A stretch of 64,000 nucleotides of DNA, taken from Sandaracinobacteroides sayramensis. GTDB taxonomy: Bacteria > Pseudomonadota > Alphaproteobacteria > Sphingomonadales > Sphingomonadaceae. The stretch is taken from contig NZ_JAKLSQ010000007.1 of the NCBI RefSeq assembly GCF_022014495.1, forward strand, positions 137,092-201,091, read 5' to 3'. This document shows positions 34,439 to 43,589 of this stretch, in pieces. A model generated the notes under the pieces. That model was not told where the DNA came from. It was given only the letters and a program-made list of their open reading frames with translations, and did not search any database. The position numbers were made by a program, and so were the translations under genes. Each line of letters starts with the position of its first letter. Within the stretch, counting starts at the first letter, position 1.

Positions 34439-35783
34439 CGCCGGCCGCTACCGCGTCCCGCTCCAGCCCCTCCCGGAAGTCCGGGTGGGCAAGGCCGATC
34501 AGCGCATGGGCGCGCTCGGCCAGCGTCTTCCCCTTCAGGTCCGCCCAGCCATATTCGGTGACGACGATATGGGTGTCGGTGCGGGGCGTCGTCACCGGCC
34601 CTTCCAGCACCGGCACGATCCGCGAAATCTTGCCGCCCGCGGCCGTCGAATGGCAGGCGAGGATCGAGCGCCCGCCCTTCGAGGCATAGGCGCCGCGCAC
34701 GAAATCCAGCTGCCCGCCGGTGGCGCTGAACTGGCGGCCGCGGATATGTTCCGAATTGCAGGCGCCGTGCAGGTCGATCTGCACCGTGGCGTTCACCGAC
34801 ACCACGCCGTCGTTCCTGGCGATCACCGCCGGATCGTTCACATATTCCACCGGATGCGCCTCGACATCGGGGCTTGTCCGCAGGAAGTCGTAGAGGAAGC
34901 CGTCGCCCAGCGCGAAGGTGTAGATGGTCTTGCCGGCATGCATGCGCTTGCGGCTGTTGTCGACTACACCGCTCGCCACCAGCCGCGCCAGCCCGGAGGT
35001 CATCATCTCGGTGTGGATGCCCAGATGCCGGTGGCCCGCCAGCCGCTCGCAGACGGCGTCCGGCAGCGCGCCGATGCCCATCTGCAAACAGGCGCCATCG
35101 TCGATCAGCCCGGCGATGATGGCGCCGATCCTGTCGTCCGTCTCCGTCCGCTCCGCCTGCGGCAATTCCAGAAGCGGCGCGTCATGCTCCACCAGCGCCG
35201 CCACCTGCGAGACATGCACCAAGCATTCGCCGCGCACGAAGGGCATGTGGCGGTTCACCTCCAGGATCAGCTTCGCGCCCGAGCGGGTGACGGCATGGGC
35301 GTAATCGGCGTTGGTGCCGAGGCTGAACCAGCCGTCCGCGTCCATCGGCGAAACGGTGGCGATCAGCGTGTCCACCCCCACATGCTCGCACAGCAGCCGG
35401 GGCACATGCTGGAAGGCGGCGGGAATGAAATCCACCGCCGGCGCCTGCGCCTTCAGCCGCTCCGCATCCAGCGCCCGTTCCACGCCGGAATGGAAGATGG
35501 AAACCGGGCGCAGGATGTCGTTCAGGTCGGCGGCCAGAACCGTCCTGGCGGCGACCGCGGTGGAGAGCATGTAGTAGAGCCGCACGTCGTGAAGCCCGCC
35601 TCCGCTGCGCGCTCTTTCGGCCAGCGCTTGCAGGATGGCGGGCGGCGCTCCGGCGCCTAGCGCCATCGCCACCTTCGCGCCGGATGCCACCAGCCCGACC
35701 GCCTCGGCGGCCGACATCAGGCGATCACGATAGGCAGCGACATGGTCCACCATTTGCAGGCTCTTCCTTTGCATCGGGTTCAT
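34422..35783 (-). CDS. Acetyl-CoA hydrolase/CoA-transferase family protein
   Basis: The 453-residue protein belongs to the family I CoA transferases of the acetyl-CoA hydrolase/4-hydroxybutyrate CoA-transferase type. It has two Rossmann-like halves. The catalytic Glu is expected in LGIHTEMMTSGLA, preceded by LQMGIGALPDAV, and the acyl-CoA site in DFVRGAYASKGGRSI. The donor/acceptor specificity cannot be told. Several ATGs occur near the N-terminus (35783, 35774, 35753); MVDHVAAYRDRLMSA would be a compact start. Transcribed alone. Confidence 0.88.
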   Translation of the reverse strand: MNPMQRKSLQMVDHVAAYRDRLMSAAEAVGLVASGAKVAMALGAGAPPAILQALAERARSGGGLHDVRLYYMLSTAVAARTVLAADLNDILRPVSIFHSGVERALDAERLKAQAPAVDFIPAAFQHVPRLLCEHVGVDTLIATVSPMDADGWFSLGTNADYAHAVTRSGAKLILEVNRHMPFVRGECLVHVSQVAALVEHDAPLLELPQAERTETDDRIGAIIAGLIDDGACLQMGIGALPDAVCERLAGHRHLGIHTEMMTSGLARLVASGVVDNSRKRMHAGKTIYTFALGDGFLYDFLRTSPDVEAHPVEYVNDPAVIARNDGVVSVNATVQIDLHGACNSEHIRGRQFSATGGQLDFVRGAYASKGGRSILACHSTAAGGKISRIVPVLEGPVTTPRTDTHIVVTEYGWADLKGKTLAERAHALIGLAHPDFREGLERDAVAAGVIGRR

Positions 35784-35880
35784 GGGCAGTCGCCGCCCTT
35801 AGGCGGGAAGCGGCGAAGCGCGGAAGCGCAAAGCTGCCAAGCCGGACGAAAGTCTATGCCACGCTACCCGCCTAGGCCTT

Positions 35881-35909
35881 CGTCACCCCGGGCTTGACCC
35901 GGGGTGACG
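35881..35909. repeat. GC-rich palindromic intergenic repeat, minimal copy
   Basis: A single 29-bp hairpin, CGTCACCCCGGG-CTTGA-CCCGGGGTGACG, represents one arm folded on itself. It lies in the 200-bp gap between the divergent CoA-transferase and plsY genes. The palindrome is perfect apart from the loop. Confidence 0.85.
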
Positions 35910-35985
35910 GGGGGTGGAGACCTGATGCCGACCCGAAGCCGCAGCCCGGTTGCAGCACCCCGGCCCTCAGGCTAGGCTTTCGCGC

Positions 35986-36588
35986 GTGACACACCCGCTT
36001 CTCTGGCTGTTCGTCGGCTATCTTCTGGGCTCCATCCCCTTCGGCCTGATCCTGACGCGGCTGTCGGGCGGCGGGGACATACGCTCGATCGGCTCGGGCA
36101 ATATCGGCGCCACCAACGTGCTGCGCACGGGGAAGAAGGGCGTGGCGGCGGCGACCCTGCTGCTGGACGCGGGCAAGGGCGCGCTCGCCGTCTGGCTGGC
36201 GGCGCGTTACGGCGGCGAATGGGCGGCGCTGGCGGCGGCCGTCGGCGCCTTTGCCGGCCATGTGCATCCGGTCTGGCTGAAGTTCCGGGGCGGCAAGGGC
36301 GTGGCGACGCTGCTGGGCATTTCGCTCGGCTTTTCCATCTGGGCCGCGCTCGGCTTCGCCGCCGCCTGGGTGGGGGTAGCGCTTCTCACCCGCATCTCCT
36401 CCGTCGGCGGCATGGCGGCGGGCTTCGCGGCGGCCATCGTGCTGGGCCTGGTGGAACGGCCCTATGCCGGGCTCGTCGTTGCCCTGCTGTCGCTTTGGGT
36501 GCTGTTCACGCACCGCGCCAACATCGCCCGCCTGCGCGACGGCACCGAGCCGAAGATCGGCCGTTCCAAACCCGATTCCGCTGGGTGA
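35986..36588 (+). CDS. plsY: Acyl-phosphate glycerol-3-phosphate acyltransferase PlsY
   Basis: PlsY makes lysophosphatidic acid from acyl phosphate and glycerol 3-phosphate in the membrane. The 200-residue protein has five membrane segments and the three family motifs: GSIPFG/GSGNIGATNVLR, HVHPVWLKFRGGKGVAT and the C-terminal TEPKIG. GTG 35986 is the first start before the first helix (HPLLWLFVGYLLGSI). The stop overlaps the dprA start as GTGA. Confidence 0.95.
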   Translation: MTHPLLWLFVGYLLGSIPFGLILTRLSGGGDIRSIGSGNIGATNVLRTGKKGVAAATLLLDAGKGALAVWLAARYGGEWAALAAAVGAFAGHVHPVWLKFRGGKGVATLLGISLGFSIWAALGFAAAWVGVALLTRISSVGGMAAGFAAAIVLGLVERPYAGLVVALLSLWVLFTHRANIARLRDGTEPKIGRSKPDSAG

Positions 36589-37670
36589 GCCCCCTTTCCG
36601 CCCCCGAGCGGCTGGCGCGGATCCGGCTGGCGCGCACCGACGGCATCGGTCCGGTGGGCTTCGGGCAATTGCTGGCCGCGCACGGCAGCGCCGGAGCCGC
36701 CTGCGACACGCTGGAGGGCCAGGGCAAGCGTCTAGCGCCTGAAGGGGTGGCGGCGGCGGAGATCGAAAAGGCCGAACGCGTCGGCGCCCGGCATGTGCTG
36801 CTGGGCGACGCCGATTACCCCCCGCTGCTTGCCGCGCTGGCGGACCCGCCGCCGCTGCTGCTGGCGCTGGGCGACGTGGGGTTCGCCGCGCGGCCGGTGG
36901 TGGCGATTGTCGGCGCGCGCAACGCCAGCGCTGCCGGCCGGGCGCTGGCGCGGGAGATCGCCCATGGCCTCGGCGAAGCCGGCTGGGTCGTCGCCTCCGG
37001 GCTGGCGCGCGGGATCGATTCCGAGGCGCATCGCGGCGCGCTTGCGACCGGCACCATCGCCTGCGTGGCGGGCGGGGTGGACATCGCCTACCCGCCGGAA
37101 AACGCCGGCCTGCAGGCGGAGATCGCCGCCGCCGGCCTCCTGCTTTCCGAGCTGCCGCCCGGAACCGAGCCGCAGGCCCGCCACTTCCCCCGCCGCAACC
37201 GGCTGATCGCCGGAGTGGCGCGCGGCACGCTGCTGATCGAGGCCGCCCCCGGCTCCGGCAGCCTCATCACCGCCAGGCTGGCGGGAGAAGCGGGGCGCGA
37301 GGTGATGGCCGTTCCCGGCCATCCGGCCGACCCGCGCTCGCGCGGCGGCAACGGCCTCATCCGCGACGGCGCGACGCTGGTGGAAAGCGCCGCCGACGCG
37401 CTGGCGGCGCTTTCACCCTTCGCGGTGATCGCCCGGCCCGAACCGCGCCCCCGCAAGCCGGTTGCGCCGCGCCTCGCCCCGAAGCCGGTCGGCAATCCGC
37501 CGGGCGAGGAGGCTTTCCTCCACCTGCTCTCCACCAGCGGCGTCAGCCTCGACGAACTGGTGCGGGCGTCGGGCCTTTCCGCCTCCGCCGTGCAGGCAAG
37601 GCTTGCCGATCTGGAAATCGATGGCCAAGTGATAAGGCTGGCCGGCGGGAAGGTCGCCCGGGCTGCCTAG
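36585..37670 (+). CDS. dprA: DNA-processing protein DprA
   Basis: DprA loads RecA on incoming single-stranded DNA during natural transformation. The 361-residue protein has an N-terminal SAM-like helical part (LARIRLARTDGIGPVGFGQL), the Rossmann core with VAIVGARNASAAGRALARE, VASGLARGIDSEAHRGAL, PRRNRLIAGVARGTLLIEAA and a C-terminal winged helix (GVSLDELVRASGLSASAVQA). It begins with GTG 36585, overlapping plsY. Presence alone does not show competence, since dprA is widely retained. Confidence 0.95.
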   Translation: MSPLSAPERLARIRLARTDGIGPVGFGQLLAAHGSAGAACDTLEGQGKRLAPEGVAAAEIEKAERVGARHVLLGDADYPPLLAALADPPPLLLALGDVGFAARPVVAIVGARNASAAGRALAREIAHGLGEAGWVVASGLARGIDSEAHRGALATGTIACVAGGVDIAYPPENAGLQAEIAAAGLLLSELPPGTEPQARHFPRRNRLIAGVARGTLLIEAAPGSGSLITARLAGEAGREVMAVPGHPADPRSRGGNGLIRDGATLVESAADALAALSPFAVIARPEPRPRKPVAPRLAPKPVGNPPGEEAFLHLLSTSGVSLDELVRASGLSASAVQARLADLEIDGQVIRLAGGKVARAA

Positions 37671-37741
37671 CCCGGGCTGCCCCTAGGTTGCGTTTGCGTG
37701 CGGAGCGGGGCTATGGGCCGCGCCCCAAGGAAGGACGGTTG

Positions 37742-40276
37742 ATGGATCTGGTCATCGTCGAGTCGCCGGCCAAGGCCCGCACTATCGAAGGCTATCTGGG
37801 CGGCGGCGCCAAGGTGCTGGCAAGTTTCGGCCATGTGCGCGACTTGCCCGCAAGCGACGGCAGCGTCGACCCCGAGCAGGATTTCGCCATGCGCTGGGAG
37901 GTCTCGTCGGACCGTTCCAAGCAGTTGAAGGCGATCACCGACGCGGCGAAGCAGGCCGACCGCATCGTGCTGGCGACCGACCCCGACCGCGAGGGCGAGG
38001 CGATCAGCTGGCATCTGGCCGAGCTTCTGGCCGCCAAGAAGGCGGTGCCGGCGGGCGGCATTTCGCGAATCACCTTCAACGCCATCACCAGGGATGCGGT
38101 GAAGACGGCGATGGCGAACCCGCGCGACATCGACCAGCCGCTGGTGGACGCCTATCTCGCCCGCCGCGCGCTCGACTATCTGGTGGGCTTCACCCTTTCC
38201 CCGGTGCTCTGGCGCAAGCTGCCGGGCGCCAAGAGCGCCGGCCGCGTGCAGTCGGTCGCGCTGCGCCTCATCGTCGAGCGCGAGCGGGAGATCGAGGCTT
38301 TCACCCCGCGCGAATATTGGACGGTGGAAGCCGGGCTGAAGAGCGCGAACGGCGTGGCCTTCCACGCGAAACTGACCGTGCTGGACGGCCGGAAGCTCGA
38401 CAAGTTCGCGCTGCCCGACAAGGCGTCCGCCGAGGCAGCGAAGGCGCGCGTCGAAACCGCGAGCTTCTCGGTCGGCGCCGTCGATGTGAAGAATGCGGTG
38501 CGCAACCCCGCGCCGCCCTTCACCACGTCAACGCTGCAGCAGGAAGCGTCGCGCAAGCTCGGCCTCGGCGCGCAGCAGACGATGCGCACCGCGCAGACGC
38601 TCTACGAGGCCGGGCACATCACCTATATGCGGACGGACGGCGTCTCCATGGACGGGTCCGCCATCGGCCGCGCCCGCGACATGGTGATGGAGCGCTACGG
38701 CCGCGACTATGTGCCGGAGAAGCCGCGCCACTACACCTCGAGGGCGAAGAACGCGCAGGAAGCGCATGAGGCGATCCGCCCGACCGACTTCGCGAGATCC
38801 GCCCGCACGCTCGGCCTGTCGGACATGGAGGGGAAGCTCTACGACCTCATCTGGACCCGCGCCGTCGCTTCGCAGATGGCCTCCGCCCAGCTTGAGCGCA
38901 CGGCGGTCGATCTCGTCTCGGAAGACGGGCAGGTGGAACTGCGCGCGACCGGCACCGTCGTCGTCTTCCCCGGCTTCCTGACGCTCTACACCGAGGGGCA
39001 GGACGACGGGCTGGACGACGAGGAAGGCGGCCGGCTGCCGAAGCTGATGGTGGGCGACAAGCCGGCGACGGAAGAAGTGAAGGCCGACCAGCATTTCACC
39101 CAGCCGCCGCCGCGCTATTCGGAAGCCAGCCTGGTGAAGCGGATGGAAGAACTCGGCATTGGCCGGCCTTCCACCTACGCCTCCATCATCCAGGTGCTGA
39201 AGGACCGGGATTATGTGTTGCTGGAGCAGAAGCGCTTCCGCCCGCAGGAGAAGGGGCGGCTGGTGACCGCCTTCCTCGAACGCTTCTTCGAGCGCTATGT
39301 CGAATATGATTTCACCGCCGGCCTCGAAGGCAAGCTGGACGACATCTCGGCCGGCGAGGCCGCCTATCTGGAGGTGCTGCGCGACTTCTGGGCCGACTTC
39401 AAACCCCGCGCCGACGATGTGCTGGGCCAGAAGCCGTGGGACGTGGAAAAGGCGCTGGACGAATATCTGGCCCCGCACCTGTTCCCGCCCCGCGCCGATG
39501 GCGGCGACCCGCGCCAGTGCCCCGGCTGCGGCGACGGCCGGCTGGCGCTGAAGGTGGGCAAGTTCGGCCCCTTCATCTCCTGCTCCAACTACCCCGAATG
39601 CCGCTACACGCGGCAGTTCGCCGGGGCCAATGGCGAAGATACCGGCCCGCAGTCGCTGGGCGACGATCCGGCCACCGGCCTGCCCGTGGAAGTGAAGAGC
39701 GGCCGCTTCGGCCGTTACGTGCAATCGGGCGAGAAGCGCAGCAGCATCCCGCGCGACGTCGACAATCTCGACCTGGCGATGGCACTGAAGCTGCTGAGCC
39801 TGCCGCGCGAGATCGGCCTGCACCCGGAAAGCGGCCTGCCGATCGTCGCCAACCTCGGCCGCTACGGCCCCTATCTGCTGCACGACGGCAAATATGCGAA
39901 CCTGAAGGACACGTCCGACCTGTTCGAGATGGGCATGAACGCGGCGGTGGTGAAGCTGGCCGAGCCCAAGGGCGGGCGCGGCGCGCGCACCCCGGCCGAG
40001 CCGCTGGCGGTGCTGGGCGCCCACCCGGAAACCGGCGTGGAGGTGAAGGTGCTGAACGGCCGCTTCGGCCCCTACATCACCGACGGTTCGGTCAACGCCA
40101 ATGTGCCCAAGGGCGGCGACCCGAAGGCGGTGACGCTGGAGCAGGCGGTGGAACTGCTGGCCGAACGCGCCGCCCGCGCGCCGGCCAAGGGCAAGAAGAA
40201 GGCGCCGGCGAAAAAGCCTGCCGCCAAGAAGCCGGCGGCGAAGAAGGCTGCGCCCAAGAAGAAAGCTTCCGCTTGA
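37742..40276 (+). CDS. topA: DNA topoisomerase I
   Basis: TopA relaxes negative supercoils through a tyrosine-DNA link. The 844-residue protein has a TOPRIM domain with DPDREGEAISWHL (D80, D82, E84), the catalytic Tyr at about 295 in ITYMRTDG, a four-Cys zinc finger (CPGCGDG...CSNYPEC at about 590-620), further topoisomerase C-terminal repeats (PVEVKSGRFGRYVQ, VKVLNGRFGPYITDG) and a Lys/Ala/Pro-rich tail from about 820. AAGGAAGG precedes the ATG. It follows dprA by 71 bp and precedes rnr by 31 bp. Confidence 0.97.
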   Translation: MDLVIVESPAKARTIEGYLGGGAKVLASFGHVRDLPASDGSVDPEQDFAMRWEVSSDRSKQLKAITDAAKQADRIVLATDPDREGEAISWHLAELLAAKKAVPAGGISRITFNAITRDAVKTAMANPRDIDQPLVDAYLARRALDYLVGFTLSPVLWRKLPGAKSAGRVQSVALRLIVEREREIEAFTPREYWTVEAGLKSANGVAFHAKLTVLDGRKLDKFALPDKASAEAAKARVETASFSVGAVDVKNAVRNPAPPFTTSTLQQEASRKLGLGAQQTMRTAQTLYEAGHITYMRTDGVSMDGSAIGRARDMVMERYGRDYVPEKPRHYTSRAKNAQEAHEAIRPTDFARSARTLGLSDMEGKLYDLIWTRAVASQMASAQLERTAVDLVSEDGQVELRATGTVVVFPGFLTLYTEGQDDGLDDEEGGRLPKLMVGDKPATEEVKADQHFTQPPPRYSEASLVKRMEELGIGRPSTYASIIQVLKDRDYVLLEQKRFRPQEKGRLVTAFLERFFERYVEYDFTAGLEGKLDDISAGEAAYLEVLRDFWADFKPRADDVLGQKPWDVEKALDEYLAPHLFPPRADGGDPRQCPGCGDGRLALKVGKFGPFISCSNYPECRYTRQFAGANGEDTGPQSLGDDPATGLPVEVKSGRFGRYVQSGEKRSSIPRDVDNLDLAMALKLLSLPREIGLHPESGLPIVANLGRYGPYLLHDGKYANLKDTSDLFEMGMNAAVVKLAEPKGGRGARTPAEPLAVLGAHPETGVEVKVLNGRFGPYITDGSVNANVPKGGDPKAVTLEQAVELLAERAARAPAKGKKKAPAKKPAAKKPAAKKAAPKKKASA

Positions 40277-40299
40277 GTTTGCCCGACCTGCTTGAGTTC

Positions 40300-40323
40300 T
40301 GTCCGGCATGAGTATGCCGGACA
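40300..40323 (+). promoter_or_regulatory. Perfect hairpin over the rnr start codons
   Basis: TGTCCGGCAT (40300-40309) pairs with ATGCCGGACA (40314-40323) around a GAGT loop: ten perfect base pairs. The first ATG overlaps the 5' arm and loop, and the second ATG opens the 3' arm. In mRNA this would hide the initiation region of rnr. No T-run follows, so it is not a classical terminator for topA. Confidence 0.6.
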
Positions 40324-42518
40324 GGGAGGCCATTCTGGCCTTCATCCGGCAGACGCCGTCTTCTGTCGGCAAGCGGGAAATCGCCCGTGCCTTCGGGCTG
40401 AAGGGTGAGGAGCGCGACGCGCTGAAGCAGCTTCTGCGCGAGATGGAGGAGGAAGGGCTGCTGGCCGGCGGACCTGGCCGTTCCGTGCACCAGGCCGGCG
40501 GCCTGCCGCGCGTGGCGGTGCTGACGGTCGTTTCGGCGGACGGCGCCCGCGTGCTGGCGACGCCCGAGAAGTGGGAGGGCGAAGGCACCCTGCCCAAGGT
40601 GCTGATCGGCACGGGCACGGGCCGCGGCCGCGTCGCCGGCCGGCGGGAACGCCACGAGGTCGGCGACCGCATCCTCACCCGGATCGAGGGCGAGGCGCCG
40701 CGCTATCTCGGCACCGTCATCAAGAAGCTGTCGCGCGGCCATGCGCTGCTGATGGGCGTGGTGGCAAAGGACGCCCGCGCCGGGCTGATCCTGAAATCCA
40801 TCGACAAGCGCGAGCGCCGCACCTGGCCCATCCACCATGCGAGCGAGGTGCAGCCGGGCGAACTGGTGCGCGCCGAACTGAAAGGTTCCGGCGCCCGCAC
40901 GGCGGCGCATGTCGTCTCCCGGCTGGGCGACCCCTTCTCCGGCACGTCGCTCAGCGACATCGCCATCGCCGCCAAGGGCATCCCCGACGAATTCCCGCAC
41001 GGCGTGGAGGAGGAGGCCGAACGCTCCGGCGCTTCCCCGCTCGGCCCGCGCGAGGACTGGACCCCGGTTCCCTTCATCACCATCGACCCGGCCGACGCCC
41101 GCGACCATGACGACGCCGTCTGGGCCGAGCCGGAGGGGGATGGCTGGCGCCTGCTCGTCGCCATCGCCGACGTCAGCTGGTATGTCCGCCCCGGATCGGC
41201 GCTGGACCGCAGCGCCTTCGACCGGGGCAACAGCGTCTATTTCCCCGTCAAGGTGGTGCCGATGCTGCCCGAGGCGCTGTCGGCCGGCGCCTGCAGCCTG
41301 AAGGCCGGCAGCGACAAGGCGGTGCTGGCCGCCACCCTGCACATCACCGCCACGGGCGAGCTGAATCGCTGGAGCTTCCACCGCGCCCGGATCCGCGTGG
41401 CGGAGAATCTCGCCTATGAGGCGGCGCAGGCGGTGATGGACGGCCGCGCCGACAGCCCGCTGAAGGCCCCTGTGCTGGAGCCGCTGTGGGGCTGCTGGCG
41501 GGCGCTGATGAAGGCGCGGGACGCGCGCGCGCCACTGGACCTCGAACTGCCGGAAAAGCGCGTGGTGCTGGATGCCGAGGGCCGCGTCGCCGGAATCGCC
41601 GTGCGCGAGCGGCTTGACGCGCACCGGGTGATCGAGGAAATGATGATCGCCGCCAATGTCGCGGCGGCGAAGGCGCTGGAAGAGAAGAAGGCGCCGGTCA
41701 TGTACCGCTGCCACGAAGCCCCCGACCGGGAGAAACTGGCCAGCCTGAAGGAATATCTCGGCACGCTGGGCATCAGCTTCGCGCTGGGGCAGGTGGTGAC
41801 GCCCGCCACCTTCAACCGCGTGCTGGAGCGCAGCCGCGAGCGCACCGACCTCACCGAAATCTCCGAAGCGGTGCTCCGCAGCCAGACGCAGGCTTATTAC
41901 GCCCCGCGCAGCACCGGCCACTTCGGGCTTGCCCTGCAAAGCTACGCGCATTTCACCTCCCCCATCCGCCGCTATTCAGACGTGCTGGTGCACCGCTCGC
42001 TGGTGAGCGCCTGCAGGCTGGGCGAAGGCGGGCTGGCGGACGGCGCCGAGCAGCGCTTTCCCGCCATCGGCGAGCATATCAGCTTCACTGAGCGCCGCGC
42101 CATGGAGGCCGAGCGCGAGACACTGGACCGCTACATCGCCCGGCATTTGGCGAATCACGTCGGGCAGGTGGTGCGCGCCCGGATTTCCGGCGTGCAGGCC
42201 TTCGGCTTCTTCGCCGCCGTCGAGGACATCGGCGGCGACGGGCTGGTGCCGGTCGGCGCGCTGGGCGACGAGCGTTTCCGTTTCGACGAGGCCGGGCGCT
42301 ATCTGGAAGGCGCCGAAAGCGGCACCCGCTACAGCCAGGGGCAGAAGCTGGACCTGAGGCTGGAGGAAGCCGACCCCGTCACCGGCAGCCTGCGCTTTTC
42401 CATCCCCGGGGTGGAAGCCGTGGACCGTGGCCCCCGCTTCCGCCGCGACGGTCGGGGCGGCCCGCGCCAGAAGCGCGGCGGCCCCCCGCCCGGCGTCCGG
42501 CGCGGAAGAAAGCGATAG
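40308..42518 (+). CDS. rnr: Ribonuclease R
   Basis: RNase R is a 3'-to-5' exoribonuclease that degrades structured RNA. The 736-residue protein has an N-terminal winged helix (VGKREIARAFGLKGEERDAL), cold-shock-type domains, the RNB core with FITIDPADARDHDDAVW (catalytic Asps), YAHFTSPIRRYSDVLVHRSL, a C-terminal S1 domain (GQVVRARISGVQAFGFFAAV) and a basic Gly/Arg-rich tail. Two ATGs, 40308 and 40314, are possible starts; MPDREAIL from 40314 fits the family best. Neither has a clear Shine-Dalgarno sequence, and both fall in a perfect inverted repeat. Confidence 0.95.
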   Translation: MSMPDREAILAFIRQTPSSVGKREIARAFGLKGEERDALKQLLREMEEEGLLAGGPGRSVHQAGGLPRVAVLTVVSADGARVLATPEKWEGEGTLPKVLIGTGTGRGRVAGRRERHEVGDRILTRIEGEAPRYLGTVIKKLSRGHALLMGVVAKDARAGLILKSIDKRERRTWPIHHASEVQPGELVRAELKGSGARTAAHVVSRLGDPFSGTSLSDIAIAAKGIPDEFPHGVEEEAERSGASPLGPREDWTPVPFITIDPADARDHDDAVWAEPEGDGWRLLVAIADVSWYVRPGSALDRSAFDRGNSVYFPVKVVPMLPEALSAGACSLKAGSDKAVLAATLHITATGELNRWSFHRARIRVAENLAYEAAQAVMDGRADSPLKAPVLEPLWGCWRALMKARDARAPLDLELPEKRVVLDAEGRVAGIAVRERLDAHRVIEEMMIAANVAAAKALEEKKAPVMYRCHEAPDREKLASLKEYLGTLGISFALGQVVTPATFNRVLERSRERTDLTEISEAVLRSQTQAYYAPRSTGHFGLALQSYAHFTSPIRRYSDVLVHRSLVSACRLGEGGLADGAEQRFPAIGEHISFTERRAMEAERETLDRYIARHLANHVGQVVRARISGVQAFGFFAAVEDIGGDGLVPVGALGDERFRFDEAGRYLEGAESGTRYSQGQKLDLRLEEADPVTGSLRFSIPGVEAVDRGPRFRRDGRGGPRQKRGGPPPGVRRGRKR

Positions 42519-42566
42519 GCCAGGCAGCGCCTCGCTTCTAATCTGAAGCCGGCGGCTCCACCCAAT

Positions 42567-42590
42567 CCCCGGGTCAAGCCCGGGGCGACG
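42567..42590. repeat. GC-rich palindromic intergenic repeat, single arm
   Basis: CCCCGGGTCAAGCCCGGGGC followed by GACG is one arm of the repeat family, between rnr and rpmG. Confidence 0.8.
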
Positions 42591-42727
42591 CGTGGTTGGG
42601 GCGGATTCGAACCGGCGCACAGCCCACAGGCCAGCCGGACTTGACGCAAAGGGTGATTCTGCCTTAGAGGCGCGCCCTTTCCCGGGGTGTTCCGCTCACG
42701 GGCCTTATTCATCGTTTCGAGGACAAG

Positions 42728-42895
42728 ATGGCGAAGCCGACGACGGTCAAGATCAAGCTCGTGAGCACCGCGGAGACGGGTTACTATTATGTGACCAAGA
42801 AGAACCCGCGCACGAAGACCGAAAAGCTCTCGTTCCGCAAATATGACCCCGTCGCGCGTAAGCACGTCGAGTTCAAGGAAGCGAAGATCAAATAA
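42728..42895 (+). CDS. rpmG: 50S ribosomal protein L33
   Basis: The 55-residue product begins [20 protein letters not shown] and continues with [20 protein letters not shown], ending [10 protein letters not shown]. This is the standard L33 pattern of a basic beta-stranded large-subunit protein without the zinc-binding cysteines, the C-minus form usual in alphaproteobacteria. The ATG lies seven bases after GAGGACAAG. The gene is monocistronic and is followed by hairpins. Confidence 0.96.
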   Translation: MAKPTTVKIKLVSTAETGYYYVTKKNPRTKTEKLSFRKYDPVARKHVEFKEAKIK

Positions 42896-42979
42896 GCCGA
42901 AGGCGGCAACGCCTTCGCGCCCGATGCCCGGGTCCGTCCGGGCGAAGGCATTGCAACCCGGGCATCCGCCGGTTCGAAC

Positions 42980-43010
42980 TTTGGCTATGGCCTTCCGGGC
43001 CATGGCCAAA
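42980..43010 (+). terminator. Hairpin downstream of rpmG
   Basis: TTTGGCTATGGCC pairs with GGCCATGGCCAAA around a five-base loop (13 bp with one G-T pair), followed by TTGCGTTT. A smaller hairpin CGAAGGC/GCCTTCG sits directly after the rpmG stop (about 42899-42918). Either could end the rpmG transcript; neither has a full T-run. Confidence 0.5.
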
Positions 43011-43136
43011 TTGCGTTTCGGGCAAGATTATCTTTCCTTTTATGCGAATGATTATTGATTGCATGAACTTCCGCGCGACCGCATATTGCAGGCGAATCGC
43101 AGGCGGGTCGCGCCTGCCGCCAGCGCGGGGCCCTGC

Positions 43137-43565
43137 ATGTACAGCCTTCTCGACCGACCGACAGACGCGCTCGATCCGGGCAGCCGGCTGCTGGTGACGG
43201 CGATGCGCGCCTGGGTGCTGGCGATCGCCGCCCGCCGCTGCCCGCGCCAGGGCGTGGCGCAGGTGCTGGCCGAGGCGGAGGCGCCGCCGCTGGCGGACCG
43301 CTTCCACCGGCTGATGCGGCTGCTGCACCGCGAAGGCAACCAGCCCATGCGCTTCGGGCAGATGGCGAAGCCGCGCATCACGGAGGCCGAGGCGCTGATG
43401 CTGACGCTCTGGATCGACATGGCGGAGGACCGCGCGCCGAGGGCTCTCGCCACCATAGAGTTGATGGTGAAACCCATTGCTATAGGTCCCATGTTGAACC
43501 TGATGCTGGAAATCGTCGCGCATCTCTCTACCGCAAGACTGGCGCCCGTGCGCCTCACCCACTGA
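43137..43565 (+). CDS. Hypothetical protein upstream of ferredoxin reductase
   Basis: A 142-residue, mostly helical soluble protein starts MYSLLDRPTDALDPGSRLLV. Motifs include RAWVLAIAARRCPRQGVAQV, FHRLMRLLHREGNQPMRFGQ and ITEAEALMLTLWIDMAEDRA. I do not recognise the family. The ORF extends further upstream to 43059, but the ATG at 43137 gives a normal N-terminus. It precedes the ferredoxin reductase gene by 24 bp and may be co-transcribed, which is the only functional hint. Confidence 0.65.
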   Translation: MYSLLDRPTDALDPGSRLLVTAMRAWVLAIAARRCPRQGVAQVLAEAEAPPLADRFHRLMRLLHREGNQPMRFGQMAKPRITEAEALMLTLWIDMAEDRAPRALATIELMVKPIAIGPMLNLMLEIVAHLSTARLAPVRLTH

Positions 43566-43589
43566 CCCACCGAACGGACCGACAAACGC

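Noticed and set aside
38528-41951. Two large minus-strand frames across topA and rnr
   Set aside because: Both are antisense shadows of well-conserved topoisomerase I and RNase R genes.
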